A stretch of 64,000 nt of DNA, taken from contig CANNZV010000439.1 in the NCBI GenBank assembly GCA_947561585.1, forward strand, positions 248,001 to 312,000, given 5' to 3'. This document shows, in pieces, positions 11,531 through 23,216 of this stretch. The first letter of the stretch is position 1. Every line of letters starts with the position of its first letter. Under the pieces are notes generated by a model. The model was not told where the DNA came from and did not search any database. It worked only from the letters and a program-made list of their open reading frames with translations. Position numbers and translations under genes: made by a program. The stretch is from Caprella mutica (lineage: Eukaryota; Arthropoda; Malacostraca; Amphipoda; Caprellidae).

Positions 11531-12126
11531 AAGAGGAAAATGAAGAGGCAGTTAGAGAATAGAGAGTAAAGAGAACAAGAGGGAAATGAAGAGTTAGTTA
11601 GAGAATAGAGAGTTAAGAGAACAAGAAGAGGGAAATGAAGAGGCAGTTAGAAAATAGAGAGGGAAGAGAACAAGAGGGAAATGAAGATTCTGTTAGAGAA
11701 TAGAGAGTAAAGAGAACAAGAGGGAAATTAAAAGTTAGTTAGAGAATAGAGAGTAAAGAGAACAAGAGAAAAATGAAGAGTCAGTTAGAAAATAGAGAGG
11801 AAAGAGAACAACTAGAGGGAAATGAAGAGGCAGTTAGAGAAGAGAGGGAAAGAGAATAAGAGGAAAATGAAGAGGTAGTTAGAGAATAAAGAGGTAAGAG
11901 AACAAGAGGAAAATGAAGAGGCAGTTAGAGAATAGAGGGAAAGAGAACAAGAGGAAAATGAAGAGGCATTTAGAGAATAGAGGGAAAGAGAATAAGAGGA
12001 AAATGAAGAGGCATTTAGAGAATAAAGAGGGAAAGAGAACAAGAGGAAAATGAAGAGGCAGTTAGAGAATAGAGAGGTAAGAGAACAAGAGGAAAATGAA
12101 GAGGCAGTTAGAGAACAGAGAGGTAA
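11531..12126. repeat. Purine-rich minisatellite, about 46-bp unit
   Basis: About 12-13 imperfect copies of a unit built from GAAGAGGCAGTTAGAGAAT, AGAGAGG and AAGAGAACAAGAGG. The + strand is strongly purine-biased across nearly 600 bp. Unit length varies (about 44-50 bp). The 76-codon minus-strand serine/leucine-rich ORF is only the translated repeat. Confidence 0.9.
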
Positions 12127-12265
12127 AAGTGGACGGGTTTACTTGATAAGGAACTTATATATAATTTCGAATATAAGAAATACAGTAAAGGAAAAATCAT
12201 TTTGATTTTTATAAATTGAAATTTTATTTACAAAAAGGTAAATGAAACCAATTTCGTTGATTGCA
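12127..12265. other. Spacer between minisatellite and foldback element A
   Basis: AT-rich flank without recognisable feature; holds part of a 60-codon minus ORF that I do not consider coding. Confidence 0.4.
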
Positions 12266-14052
12266 GTTGGATTTATTTTAATACACTGATATAATGATAC
12301 GTCTTGATAGTCCATTAACACTTAGTTTGACAATATTTAGTATCCGTAAGTGCTTCAATGGTTTTTTCCTCATTCCCCATTAATTTTCCCCTTTCCCCAT
12401 CACTTTGAATATCATTGATATTTTCCAAAATCTAATATTATTTTTTTACAAAAAGGTGAATTAAACGACCGTAAAAAGAGGTGCAGGGGTGGATTTTTTT
12501 TTCTCCTCCAATTCAAAATACGGCAGTTATCATCCTTAGAGTGGGAATTAGAATAAATTTTTACTTAGATGGGGAGGGGGAAAAGTGATGGGGAAAGGGG
12601 AAAATTGATGGGGAATAGGAAAAAGGGGATCCGGAAAATTTATCGATAGCTATTGACCGAAAGGAAAATTGGATGAATGGAAAATTGATCGAATGGAAAA
12701 TTGATCAAACAGATCAGCTTCATTTTTCTTCCATCTGTGAGTGCAGCAACCGGTGCTTAGTGTCTCTTTTTTTACATGCCTTGGTAAGTGACTGCACTCA
12801 CAGAGTAGCTTTTCTGAATCCATGAGCAATTGTCACTGACGATGTTAAGTGACTTTGTTCATGAATCCACTTTCCTTTCTGACTGCTTCTTCCTATGTCT
12901 TATATTCAATTCCCTTTTGCCGTCAGTGATATGGCTTTTGGTTCCGAAACAGACGTTAAACATATACTAAATTAATTAATTATTTAACTTTCATTTCACA
13001 AGTTATCTAGAACTATATAAATTCTAGAACTAAGAAAACTTAAAGTTCTTCAAATTATAATATATTAAAGCATATAACTCTCTGTTATAGAAAAACAGTT
13101 GATTGAAGAAATGTTATACATAAATTATTATTTCTCTGGTAATGCATGGTTTTAGTTATCATTGTCAATAAGTGTAAATAGATCCACTATCATTTTCGAT
13201 CAATTTTTTTTCGGTCAATTCTCCATTCGACCAATTTTCCTTTCGATCAATTTTCCATTAGACCAATTTTCCATTCAATCAATTTTCCATTCGATCATTT
13301 TTCCATTCGACCAATTTTCCTTTCGATCAATTTTCCATTCGACCAATTTTCCTTTCGATCAATTTTCCATTCGACCAATTTTCCTTTCGATCAATTTTCC
13401 ATTCGATCAATTTTCCATTCGATCATTTTTCCATTCGACCAATTTTCCTTTCGATCAATTTTCCATTAGACCAATTTTCCATTCAATCAATTTTCCATTC
13501 GATCATTTTTCCATTCGACCAATTTTCCTTTCGATCAATTTTCCATTCGACCAATTTTCCTTTCGATCAATTTTCCATTAGACCAATTTTCCTTTCGATC
13601 AATTTTCCATTCGATCATTTTTCCATTCGATCATTTTTCCTTTCGATCAATTTTCCATTAGACCAATTTTCCATTCAATCATTTTTCCTTTCGATCAATT
13701 GCTTTCGATAAATTTTCCGGATCCCCATTTTTCCTATTCTCCATCAATTTTCCCCTTTCCCCATCACTTTTTCTTCTCCACATCTAAGTAAAAACTATTC
13801 TAATTCCCACTCTAAGGATGATAACTGCCGTACTTTGAATGGAGAGAAGGAAAAAAAACAATCCACCCCTGCACCTCTTTTTACTGTCGTTTAATTATAA
13901 TATTAGATTTGGAAAAAATCGATGATATTCAAAGTGATGGGGAATGGGGATAAAACCATTGAAGCACTTACGAATACTAAATATTGTCAAACTAAGTGTT
14001 AATGGACTATCAAGACGTATCGCTATATCAGTGTATTAAAATAAATCCAATT
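12266..14052. mobile_element. Foldback element A, long TIRs containing 16-bp arrays
   Basis: The outer ends are inverted copies: TTGGATTTATTTTAATACAC at the left and its complement at the right (to about 14051). Inverted similarity is high for about 430 bp, through TTTGACAATATTTAGTAT, GAGGTGCAGGGGTGGATT, GGCAGTTATCATCCTTAGAG, GATGGGGAAAGGGGAAAATT and GGGGATCCGGAAAATTTATC. Inside are 16-bp arrays: three to four units at 12650-12712 and more than 30 at 13190-13712, oppositely oriented. They flank a roughly 450-bp core that also occurs in element B and at 395-520. No transposase ORF. No clear target duplication seen. Confidence 0.85.
13190..13712. repeat. 16-bp array of foldback element A
   Basis: More than 30 tandem units of TTTTCCATTCGACCAA with variants (CCTTTCGATCAA, CCATTAGACCAA, CCATTCAATCAA). 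The minus strand reads GAATGGAAAATTGATC, which contains the GGAAAATT core. A 139-codon + ORF rich in FDQFSIRPIF is the translated repeat: 16 bp is not a multiple of three, so the peptide period is 16 residues. Confidence 0.9.
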
Positions 14053-15229
14053 ACTTAATGTACATGCACTGTATTAACTATTGATACTAGAAATCAATTA
14101 TGTAATTTATTTTTACTTTTAGAGTATTTATGAAATATTACAATAGTGACATAAAAATAGTGCTCTGCATAAGTTGCAGTATATTAATACTTATAATTAT
14201 TTTAATAATATTGAATTGGCAAAAAGGTCATATTAAAGATAACGAATGAATAACTTATCAGAATATATAACTCCAATTACTTATATATTTATTACAAATC
14301 TTTCATTTCTATATACAATTTGAAACTAACTCGCTAATTCGAAAGATAATTTACTTCATTAGTTAATTTCTTTGCCTTCAGTCAATCCACTCATTCCACC
14401 AGAGAATAGTCATCAGACCTGACAGGTATACAATAGCAAAATAATGTGGCAATTGACAGCTGTCAGACAATCATTTAACCTTTACCAGAAATATGTCAGA
14501 CTTTTATTTCATTTGAATAATTCAGTGGAATAGACTAAATAAGATTTATGTTTACTTAATAATTTAATATACGTTTAAATCATGCAAACAATCATATTTA
14601 AATATAACTTGATTGTTGAGATTTAATATCCAGAGGAAAATTGCTTAATAATTCAAGTTTTGATTATTTTCGATTATTTTTGAAATAATAAACTGTCTGA
14701 ATTATCGTTAACCTATTATTATATCGCGTGACTGTAACATTTTGAACTTTTAGTCTCCATGCATCCAGCGGTTGTATACGTAACAATGGTCACATAAGTT
14801 ATTTCAAATAAGGTTGAGCGTGACCAGATTGTTGCACTCAAAAGCACTGTCGTTAGCACCAGGTAAACTGTCAAACAGCTCAAGATAAAAAGCAAAAGCT
14901 GTATACAACGCCTGGAAACAACATGCGCAGTGTTGCACAACCGGTAGATTCGCACCAAGGGAATGGAATAGACAAAAATCTCAATTGAAATGACAAAAAA
15001 TTGAAACGGATGAGTATCTCCAAATCCTCAATGCAGGGGATTAAAATGGAGGACATTAAGTTGAGTCCATTAAAAGCAATTCAGAAATATTATCTCGAAA
15101 GCTTCTTTGAAGAAACGTCAAGACTGAGACAAGCTGATGTTGCAAGAGTTCATTCGATCCAGATGCAAGGGTTCCTATTGTATCGGATAGGACCAAGTAT
15201 CCCTAAGGAATTAAAGACAACAGTCATAT
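14053..15229. other. No confident gene; two short uncharacterised ORFs
   Basis: On the minus strand 14719-14958 an open frame has a hydrophobic stretch (LLLFILSCLTVYLVLTTVLL) that could be a membrane segment, but it starts only with TTG/GTG and has no visible splice context. On the + strand from 15010 an ATG-started frame of about 75 codons lies directly upstream of a transposase remnant and may belong to it. Neither resembles a family I recognise. Confidence 0.3.
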
Positions 15230-15460
15230 TTCTCTGATCATGTTGCAGGAAACTGTTCCTCCATGTGTTTTCAAATAATTTCAAACGCTCACTCAAAACG
15301 TATCGTCTGCCTATCAATCCAATAGAATTTGCAATATGATCCATCTGGGAACAGAAGTTTACAATCGTTCCTACCCCAATCTGGACTCTTTGAAGGTAGT
15401 CATCAGTTCTTTTCTGAACAAGTTGGTTGAAGGAGTAGTGCTGCGTTCTTATGTTTCAGT
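15230..15460 (+). pseudogene. Tc1/mariner-type transposase C-terminal remnant
   Basis: Translating with frame changes gives LPINPIEFAI, a stop, then an SIWEQK-like segment and YPNLDSLKVVIS. This matches the family pattern of a (D)LNPIEF-IWSILE block followed by LDSLK about 15-20 residues later, the end of the DDE catalytic region and the C-terminal tail. Stops and frameshifts show it is dead. The catalytic glutamate (IEF) remains; the upstream aspartates were not found. Confidence 0.7.
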
Positions 15461-16559
15461 AACAACCCATTTTGAGAAAATATAGTGATAGCAACAGACG
15501 ACACAATTGAATTTATTTTTCCTTTTACTTGTTATCACTCTAGTTTTATTTAAAAAAATGGATAAAACTATTTTTGGGTCACCATGTAATGGAATATTTC
15601 AATTAATGTGATTAATAAATTATAATTATTACTTAAAGTTTTCAATTACTCTTCACATTACGAATTGGTTTGTTCAATAATAATTTAGAAATACCAGCAA
15701 TTTCAATTAATTTCAGTTTAATGATAAATGAATTATATATATAATTAATAATCAAAAATATATTGCTCAATATCTTAATATGGGTAAAAAAAACATTTTT
15801 TCTATTGTAGCTGTAAATGAATTACATGTTTTCAGCCTGTATAATATTAAAACAAAAATCTAAGAAAGAAAAAATCGCTAAAGTCTGGTTTGTAATACAT
15901 ACGTATAACCTTTTAGTATATATAAGTATATAGTAGCTGTACATAGCCTAAAGTAAAGTACTTTAATATTATTTTAGTACAAAGTGACGGCTAATATAAT
16001 GATAATATAATAATATCCTAAGCACATGTTATAAAACACCTTAGGTTTTTAGGCCCAAAAGACGTGAGTTTGTAAAGTATATAATAAAAAGGAAGTTATT
16101 TCAATGACTTTTTTTAGTTATCATGAAAATAATAAAGAAATACAGAAAGACATTAAATTAACTGGAATCCAATATTAGTAATTTAATGATTTAAACAGCC
16201 CATTGTTTTGCCAGTGTTGTGTAATGTGAAATCAATGCAGCAATGTACTTCTGAGGTACTGAAGTGAAGTCTACTGTTTATTTTATTACTATCGAGAGTT
16301 CTGTTGATTTAAATTGTGTTGTTATTAGTTCAGAATGACAGTTAAATGAATTGAACTGAGATATAGGCTATATTTTAAACTTTTTAAAGAATATATAGGG
16401 TATAAGTACTGTAAGACACACAAACAATTATTCTTTATAGTTTCAAAATATGTTTGAATGGTAAATATGTAGTTTAGAAGAACATAAAACAGTTCAAGAA
16501 AGAAGTTCCTTGAAAATTAATAAAAAAATTTATAATATATTAAAAACATATACAGATTC
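15461..16559. other. AT-rich sequence, no gene seen
   Basis: No ORF above 60 codons with recognisable content, no array, no inverted repeat noticed. Confidence 0.5.
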
Positions 16560-16569
16560 ATCCTTGCCG

Positions 16570-17095
16570 CTGTGGTAGTTGGATGGATGTCAGAGGACTG
16601 CATGGCCTGTCTTGTAGGTACAGTTCTGGGCATCACCCATAACATGCGGCAATGAATGATGTTGTAAAACGGACTTTGTAGAGAGCAGAACTACCATCAG
16701 TGCTTGAGCCTCCTGGGCTTGACAGAGGTGATGGTAAACTCACAGATGATATTACTGTGTTTCCTTACTTGAATGGAAAGAGCCTAACTTCGGATTGCAC
16801 GTGTGTCGACACATTTGCCGAGACACACCTCAATAATTCCGCGGTTGAGGCAGGATCAGCTGCCGAGGGGGGCGGAGAACCGCGGTAAACGTCAGAAATA
16901 CTCCGCCCTTGGAAATGCTTAAAAGAGACCACAGGAACGTACGGCAAAACAACCTCCTCAATCATGAAGTTCATAGGTAGACGCCTTGTTGAGACAATGA
17001 ACAATCCATGGGAGTCTGCCTGGTTCTAACAGCGAATGGCTCTTGCGACACAGAGAGGGAATGCCTTCAGCATCCTCTCAGCCTCGAAGGAGAGG
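16570..17095 (+). pseudogene. Decayed retroelement-type protein fragment
   Basis: Three reading frames carry consecutive pieces: [13 protein letters not shown], then a [20 protein letters not shown] region, then (after frame changes) a KYSALG segment, ETTGTYGKTTSSIMKFIGRR, and QRMALATQRGNAFSIL after an in-frame TAA. This order resembles the C-terminal region that follows reverse transcriptase in some invertebrate retroelement polyproteins (PPGL-R-DGK ... VDT-A--H ... SLAI-RGNA-S). The assignment is from memory of that pattern. GC content is above the surroundings. Clearly non-functional. Confidence 0.6.
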
Positions 17096-17774
17096 TTTTA
17101 GAGTGGAATTTCCACTTCTGTAAAGATTTTATACTTCAAGTTTTAAATGAAAAAATATCGTATTTTTCAATTCTAAATTATCAGCAGCTAAAGATTAATT
17201 TTATGAATATTTCCAATTCATTATCAAAATTATATTTCTCACAATAAACATAATGGAAATTTTCCATTTGTTTCTCAATTCAAGTTCAAACAAATAATAT
17301 GAAAGTAGAAAATTAAATACAAGAGATGTATATTTATCATATCAATGCATTAATATATTAAATTGCATTGTATAATAAATTATGATACATATTTTCCAGA
17401 AACAATCTGAATAAACAATAAAAAAATGATGTTAAAAACAATAGAAACAAACATCAAAACAAATTCATCCAGCTCTAACTTACCAATTATTTTAAACTAT
17501 TTTAGTGAGATCACAATATATGAAAAGAACAAAACAAGAAAAACAATTTAAAATAAATGGTCTGAATATTCCAGTAAGTAATTTAAAACAAACTAACTTT
17601 TCATTCTATTTTTATTCTCCACGAAACAAATTGACTTTCTAAATTAATTTGCTTTAAAGTCTTCAACTGTGACATTCTGTGATAAAAGTCTACGGACAAT
17701 TTTACAACAATTACTCTTACATGAATAAAGCATTTGGCCAGAAAAAAGAAGTTATTTAATCAAGAGAATTATTT
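17096..17774. other. AT-rich sequence, no gene seen
   Basis: No supported feature between the retroelement fragment and the 20-bp satellite. Confidence 0.5.
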
Positions 17775-19306
17775 GAATGAAGTGAAGGTGATTTAAATGT
17801 AGTGAAGGTGATTTAAATGAGGTGAAAGTGATTTAAATGAAGTGAAGGTGATTTAAATGAAGTGAAGGTGATTTAAATGAAGTGAAGGTGATTTAAATGA
17901 AGTGAAAGTGATTTAAATGAAGTGAAGGTGATTTAAATGAAGTGAAGGTGATTTAAATGAAGTGAAGGTGATTTAAATGAAGTGAAGGTGATTTAAATGA
18001 AGTGAATTGGTGATTTAAATGAAGTGAATTGGTGATTTAAATGAAGTGAAGGTGATTTAAATGAAGTGAAGGTGATTTAAATGAAGTGAAGGTGATTTAA
18101 ATGTAGTGAAGGTGATTTAAATGAAGTGAAAGTGATTTAAATGAAGTGAAAGTGATTTAAATGAAGTGAAGGTGATTTAAATGAAGTGAAAGTGATTTAA
18201 ATGAAGTGAAAGTGATTTAAATGAAGTGAAGGTGATTTAAATGAAGTGAATTGGTGATTTAAATGAAGTGAATTGGTGATTTAAATGAAGTGAAGGTGAT
18301 TTAAATGAAGTGAAGGTGATTTAAATGAAGTGAAGGTGATTTAAATGTAGTGAAGGTGATTTAAATGAAGTGAAAGTGATTTAAATGAAGTGAAAGTGAT
18401 TTAAATGTAGTGAAAGTGATTTAAATGAAGTGAAAGTGATTTAAATGAAGTGAAAGTGATTTAAATGAAGTGAAGGTGATTTAAATGAAGTGAAGGTGAT
18501 TTAAATGAAGTGAAGGTGATTTAAATGAAGTGAAGGTGATTTAAATGAAGTGAAAGTGATTTAAATGAAGTGAAGGTGATTTAAATGAAGTGAAGGTGAT
18601 TTAAATGAAGTGAAAGTGATTTAAATGAAGTGAAAGTGATTTAAATGAAGTGAAGGTGATTTAAATGAAGTGAATTGGTGATTTAAATGAAGTGAATTGG
18701 TGATTTAAATGAAGTGAAGGTGATTTAAATGAAGTGAAGGTGATTTAAATGAAGTGAAGGTGATTTAAATGTAGTGAAGGTGATTTAAATGAAGTGAAAG
18801 TGATTTAAATGAAGTGAAAGTGATTTAAATGTAGTGAAAGTGATTTAAATGAAGTGAAAGTGATTTAAATGAAGTGAAAGTGATTTAAATGAAGTGAAGG
18901 TGATTTAAATGAAGTGAAGGTGATTTAAATGAAGTGAAGGTGATTTAAATGAAGTGAAGGTGATTTAAATGAAGTGAAGGTGATTTAAATGAAGTGAAGG
19001 TGATTTAAATGAAGTGAAGGTGATTTAAATGTAGTGAAGGTGATTTAAATGAAGTGAAGGTGATTTAAATGAAGTGAAGGTGATTTAAACGAAGTGAAGG
19101 TGATTTAAATGAAGTGAAGGTGATTTAAATGTAGTGAAGGTGATTTAAATGAAGTGAAGGTGATTTAAATGAAGTGAAGGTGATTTAAATGAAGTGAATT
19201 GGTGATTTAAATGAAATGAAGGTGATTTAAATGAAGTGAATTGGTGATTTAAATGAAGTGAAGGTGATTTAAATGAAGTGAATTGGTGATTTAAATGAAG
19301 TGAAGG
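17775..19306. repeat. 20-bp satellite (GAAGTGAAGGTGATTTAAAT)
   Basis: About 75 tandem copies. Variants are a G-to-A change (GAAAGTG), GTAGTG, and a 22-bp form with an inserted TT (GAATTGGTG). Variants recur in the same order: paired 22-bp units followed by three plain units and a GTAGTG unit appear near 18004, 18248 and 18670, showing block duplications. Each unit holds the palindrome ATTTAAAT. No long ORF crosses it. Confidence 0.95.
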
Positions 19307-20227
19307 CATTGGAAATATATTGGTAATTGTAATGAAATTTATTATTTTAAATTAAATTCATCATTTTGAAAGGATTGATTTTATATACATTTTCAATTGT
19401 TCATTTCAAGTTTATGAAGTAAAATGTTGGAGGAGGAGATTTTTTTATTTTTATTATATTCAAATAAAAGGCCATGATACTTTAACAAAACTTTTATTTT
19501 ATATTTTAATTTTTTTTAACACATCACAAAGGGAATCACAGAGAACACCAAGGGTTAAATTAAGCAATCCCAAATGGCATATAAGTTAAAACTTGATGAT
19601 TAGAATTACAAAGAAGGAATGGTAGGAATAGTTAAAAAGTTACATGGTAGGTAATTAAACGAGGGTGAAAGTTAAAAGTAGTTAAGAACTAATTAAAAAA
19701 TTGGCTATCATTGATGCATAAAATCATCATAGTATGGTTCTATAATAATATCTTTATAAAGCATTAGAAAGTATAGTCAGGCATTTGAAACGTTAAAAAA
19801 AGGTGGGGATTCATTAAATGGTTTGATAGATTGGAAAATAGTAGAGCTTATTTCTATTTGCAGTCTAACTGGTGGTAAAACAAATCTAAAAGTTCGGGTA
19901 CTATGGTCATGCTGTGGTAAAAACTTACTAAAATACCTACCTAAAGCAAACAATCATCATCATACAAAGCACTTCAAATAAATTTCAATAAAAAATAATT
20001 GCAAAGGTCTTCAAATTTCAATAGTTTAAGATTAAGGAACATTTCACTCGTAGAAATTAGAGGAAGGTCATTGACACTGTATTTCACTTTTGAAGTAATT
20101 TGTAAATTTTTATTCAGTAAAATTTGTATTTTATTATTGAAGACGGGGGAAATTTATATTAAAATAATAAGACATCAAATTATTGATTATATTTATTCAT
20201 AATTTACTATGGTTCATGGATAAATAA
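19307..20227. other. AT-rich sequence, no gene seen
   Basis: No array or convincing ORF; the 67-codon + ORF at 19999-20202 has no supporting feature. Confidence 0.5.
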
Positions 20228-20500
20228 TCTTCCTAACAAGTTTCATGTAATATGGTTAAAATAATCTTCCTAACAAGTTTCATGTAATTTGGTTAAATAC
20301 TTTTTGAGTTATAAATGACCTTGACCTTGACCAGATCGCTTCCAAATTCTGTCAGCAGGTTCCAGGACATTGACCAATCGTTTCACCAAATTTAGGCAAT
20401 TTGGTTCAATACTTTTAAGTTATGAGAATAATTCAACAATGTGATAAATAAATAAATGTCGTCTAAAATATGACATTCCGCTTTATGCGAAGGTAATGAG
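20228..20500 (-). mobile_element. TCAAGGTCA-bearing dispersed repeat, copy 2
   Basis: Shares with the other copies the run TTGAGTTATAAATGACC, two overlapping TGACCTTGA sites (20316-20324 and 20322-20330), GACATTGACCAATCG, CACCAAATTTAGGCAATTTG and the AAATAAATAAATGTCG tail. Its first 70 bp contain two direct copies of CTAACAAGTTTCATGTAAT. The terminal ATACCTTCGCC end is missing, so this is a truncated copy. Confidence 0.7.
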
Positions 20501-20684
20501 ACAAATAATAATTAATGAGGTCATAGAATTCGTCGCCATGAAAAGGATTGATAACTTGAAATTAGGGTTTAAATTATTATGCTGAATTATATAAACAGAC
20601 TCACATCTTCCCTTTCCTTTAGAAACTATTTTATAATGGAATTAAAATTGTAAAGTGCGCCCCTTCACAATTACTCTTGTGACA
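20501..20684. other. Spacer, no gene seen
   Basis: AT-rich sequence between the dispersed repeat and the next short arrays. Confidence 0.4.
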
Positions 20685-20750
20685 GGAACTTTCCTATGTG
20701 AAATTTTCCCAGTGTGGAATTATTCCAGGTGAATTTTACCCCGGTGTAAC
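20685..20750. repeat. Degenerate 16-bp repeats, GGAA-TTCC type
   Basis: Four imperfect units: ACAGGAACTTTCCTATG, TGAAATTTTCCCAGTG, TGGAATTATTCCAGG and TGAATTTTACCCCGG. This resembles 2120-2210 in the same orientation. It sits immediately before a 39-bp array, the recurrent association of 16-bp arrays with element ends in this window. Confidence 0.5.
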
Positions 20751-20754
20751 TTCA

Positions 20755-20966
20755 ATAAAAATGTTGAATTTGTAATATAATAAAAATTCGATAATAAAAA
20801 TGTTGAATTTGTAATATAATAAAAATTTAATAATAAAAATGTTGAATTTGTAATATAATAAAATTTCAATAATAAAAATGTTGAATTTGTAATATAATAA
20901 AAATTTAATAATAAAAAATGTTGAGTTTGTAATATAATAAAAATTCAATAATAAAAATGTTGAATT
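20755..20966. repeat. 39-bp tandem repeat, about 6 copies
   Basis: The unit contains ATGTTGAATTTGTAATATAA followed by TAAAAATT and AATAATAAAA. Starts at 20761, 20800, 20839 and 20878 give an exact 39-bp period. 39 is divisible by three, which explains the open minus-strand frame of 77 codons (LLYYKFNIFIIKF repeats); I do not call it a gene. Confidence 0.9.
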
Positions 20967-22439
20967 CAAAATTCTTCAGATATAATATCATTATTTTTGT
21001 TTGAATACTTTTAGTTACATTAGCCTATGTACTTTTATTAACGACTATTCAAACTTGAAATTCTTTTAACAATGCTGAAATATATTTTAGTTTGTACGTA
21101 TCTAAAGTAGCTGTTAATTCTAATAAAAAAAATGAATTTGTTTTTGGGAGTAGCCGTAATGAATGAAAAGGTGAACACAACCATTTTCTAACTCTTTATT
21201 TTAACACCAATACATTTGATAAACATAATAATATTCGTAAATAAAATCTAATAGCATATTTCACGTGTAATGCAAATATATTCACCGATAGTTCAAGGTC
21301 TTTCAAACAACTGATAAACAAAACAAAAGTAGTTCGTCGATACATGGTGGGTATCGGAGTATCGGAACAAAGCTCTAACACCTCCCTAATAATAACTTCT
21401 GCCCAGTACAGAGTAACTAATCAGAGCACTGTGAAGACTTTTAATAACTAACACATCAGTGATGGAAGAACTAACGAAAATATCTTACAATGGTAGAAAT
21501 TGTTACGTTGGTATATGACTATTTTATAATACTGTAAGATGATCAAAGTGACATAAAGTAATAGCAATGGCATAACAATAGTGTTAATTGTTCTAAACAG
21601 CACTGTTATACAAAGTTCAAACATTAAATTGGACATAATTGTTGAGTTGCTGTAACTGGACACTCAATCAAACTAGCAGTACTCGGAAAGTGGGTGTTAG
21701 CATACTCAAGTAATGAGAGGCTAACCAAAAGATTTGGAAGTTCATAAATTATGTTTAACACCAACTTTCCGAAAAGTATGAGTGTCTCTGTATTGCGACT
21801 ACATTACCCAAATACATTGACTGTACATACATAAAATGGTAATGGGAAAATATACCTGTAAATCATATACAATTTACGATCTCCTTCATATGACGTCACT
21901 CTCAAGAAAAAGTACCAACAAAAAGATTTCCTTCCTGGAATTATTTTGCAAGGCATACAAAGATTGAAAGCAAACAGGCCTGGCAACATAAATATATTTC
22001 TTACCGATGCCTATAGTCAAGAGGCTGTCTTTCAAATTAAGTAAACATAGAAAAGATATTCGCCTGAATCTTCAACAACAACCAGTTTAAAGTATTAAAG
22101 GTAGTGAATTGTATCAAATCTGGTGAGCACATCGTCTGCCAGTGTCTATTCAATGTTCTATTTCACTTTTAGCTATGAGAACAATGCGCTTTCAGTGTAT
22201 TGGAAAGAAAAGAAGTTCACCACAAAAGATAACTCATCAAAATTTGTCAGACAAACTATACGACTTCTATACGAATAAAATAGTAGTCCGTGGATTAAAT
22301 ATATACTTGTTCAACAGAATACCTGATCTCGGAACACATGTTCTAGGGATAAAAAATGGTTACAGAAATAATCAAACCAAACCGTGTTTCCTCAGAATTT
22401 ATTTAATAGTAACAATATCAGAAAAATTAACACCTGTCA
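20967..22439. other. 1.5 kb without a confident gene
   Basis: ORFs of 61-108 codons occur, the longest on the + strand at 22142-22468 running into the 28-bp array, which argues against coding. No domain, signal or splice structure was recognised. Confidence 0.45.
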
Positions 22440-23216
22440 AAGAAGAGCGTTACAAATACAACTGTTAAAGAATAGCGGTTCAAATATACCTGTTAAAGAA
22501 TAGCGGTTCAAATAAACCTGTCAAAGAATAGCGGTTCAAATATACCTGTCAAAGAATAGCGGTTCAAATACACCTGTCAAAGAATAGCGGTTCAAATATA
22601 CCTGTCAAAGAATAGCGGTACAAATATACCTGTCAAAGAATAGCGGTACAAATATACCTGTCAAAGAATAGCGGTACAAATATACCTGTCAAAGAATAGC
22701 GGTTCAAATATACCTGTCAAAGAATAGCGGTACAAATATACCTGTCAAAGAATAGCGGTTCAATATACCTGTCAAAGAATAGTGGTTCAATATACCTGTC
22801 AAAGAATAGTGGTTCAATATACCTGTCAAAGAATAGCGGTTCAATATACCTGTCAAAGAATAGTGGTTCAATATACCTGTCAAAGAATAGCGGTACAAAT
22901 ATACCTGTCAAAGAATAGCGGTACAAATAAACCTGTCAAAGAATAGCGGTTCAATATACCTGTCAAAGAATAGCGGTTCAATATACCTGTCAAAGAATAG
23001 CGGTTCAAATATACCTGTCAAAGAATAGCGGTTCAAATATACCTGTCAAAGAATAGCAGTTCAAATATACCTGTCAAAGAATAGCGGTTCAAATATACCT
23101 GTCAAAGAATAGCGGTTCAAATATACCTGTCAAAGAATAGCGGTTCAAATATACCTGTCAAAGAATAGCGGTTCAAATATACCTGTCAAAGAATAGCGGT
23201 TCAAATATACCTGCCG
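22440..23216. repeat. 28-bp minisatellite
   Basis: About 27 copies of a unit joining AAATATACCTGTCAAAG and AATAGCGGTTC, with 27-bp forms lacking one A and GGTAC/GTGG variants. Both ends decay gradually (AAGAGCGTTACAAATAC at the left, CTGCCGGAAGAATACC at the right). A single detached relic lies at 26133-26166. The two minus-strand 64-69 codon ORFs are translated repeat. Confidence 0.95.

Noticed and set aside
13162..13581. 139-codon + ORF
   Set aside because: Translated 16-bp foldback array; similar ORFs arise in element B from the same repeat.
14719..14958. Minus-strand 79-codon ORF with a hydrophobic stretch as a membrane protein
   Set aside because: No ATG start, no recognisable family and no splice context; kept only as a remark in the region entry.
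22142..22468. 108-codon + ORF
   Set aside because: It ends inside the decayed edge of the 28-bp minisatellite, lacks a domain, and composition is like the surroundings.
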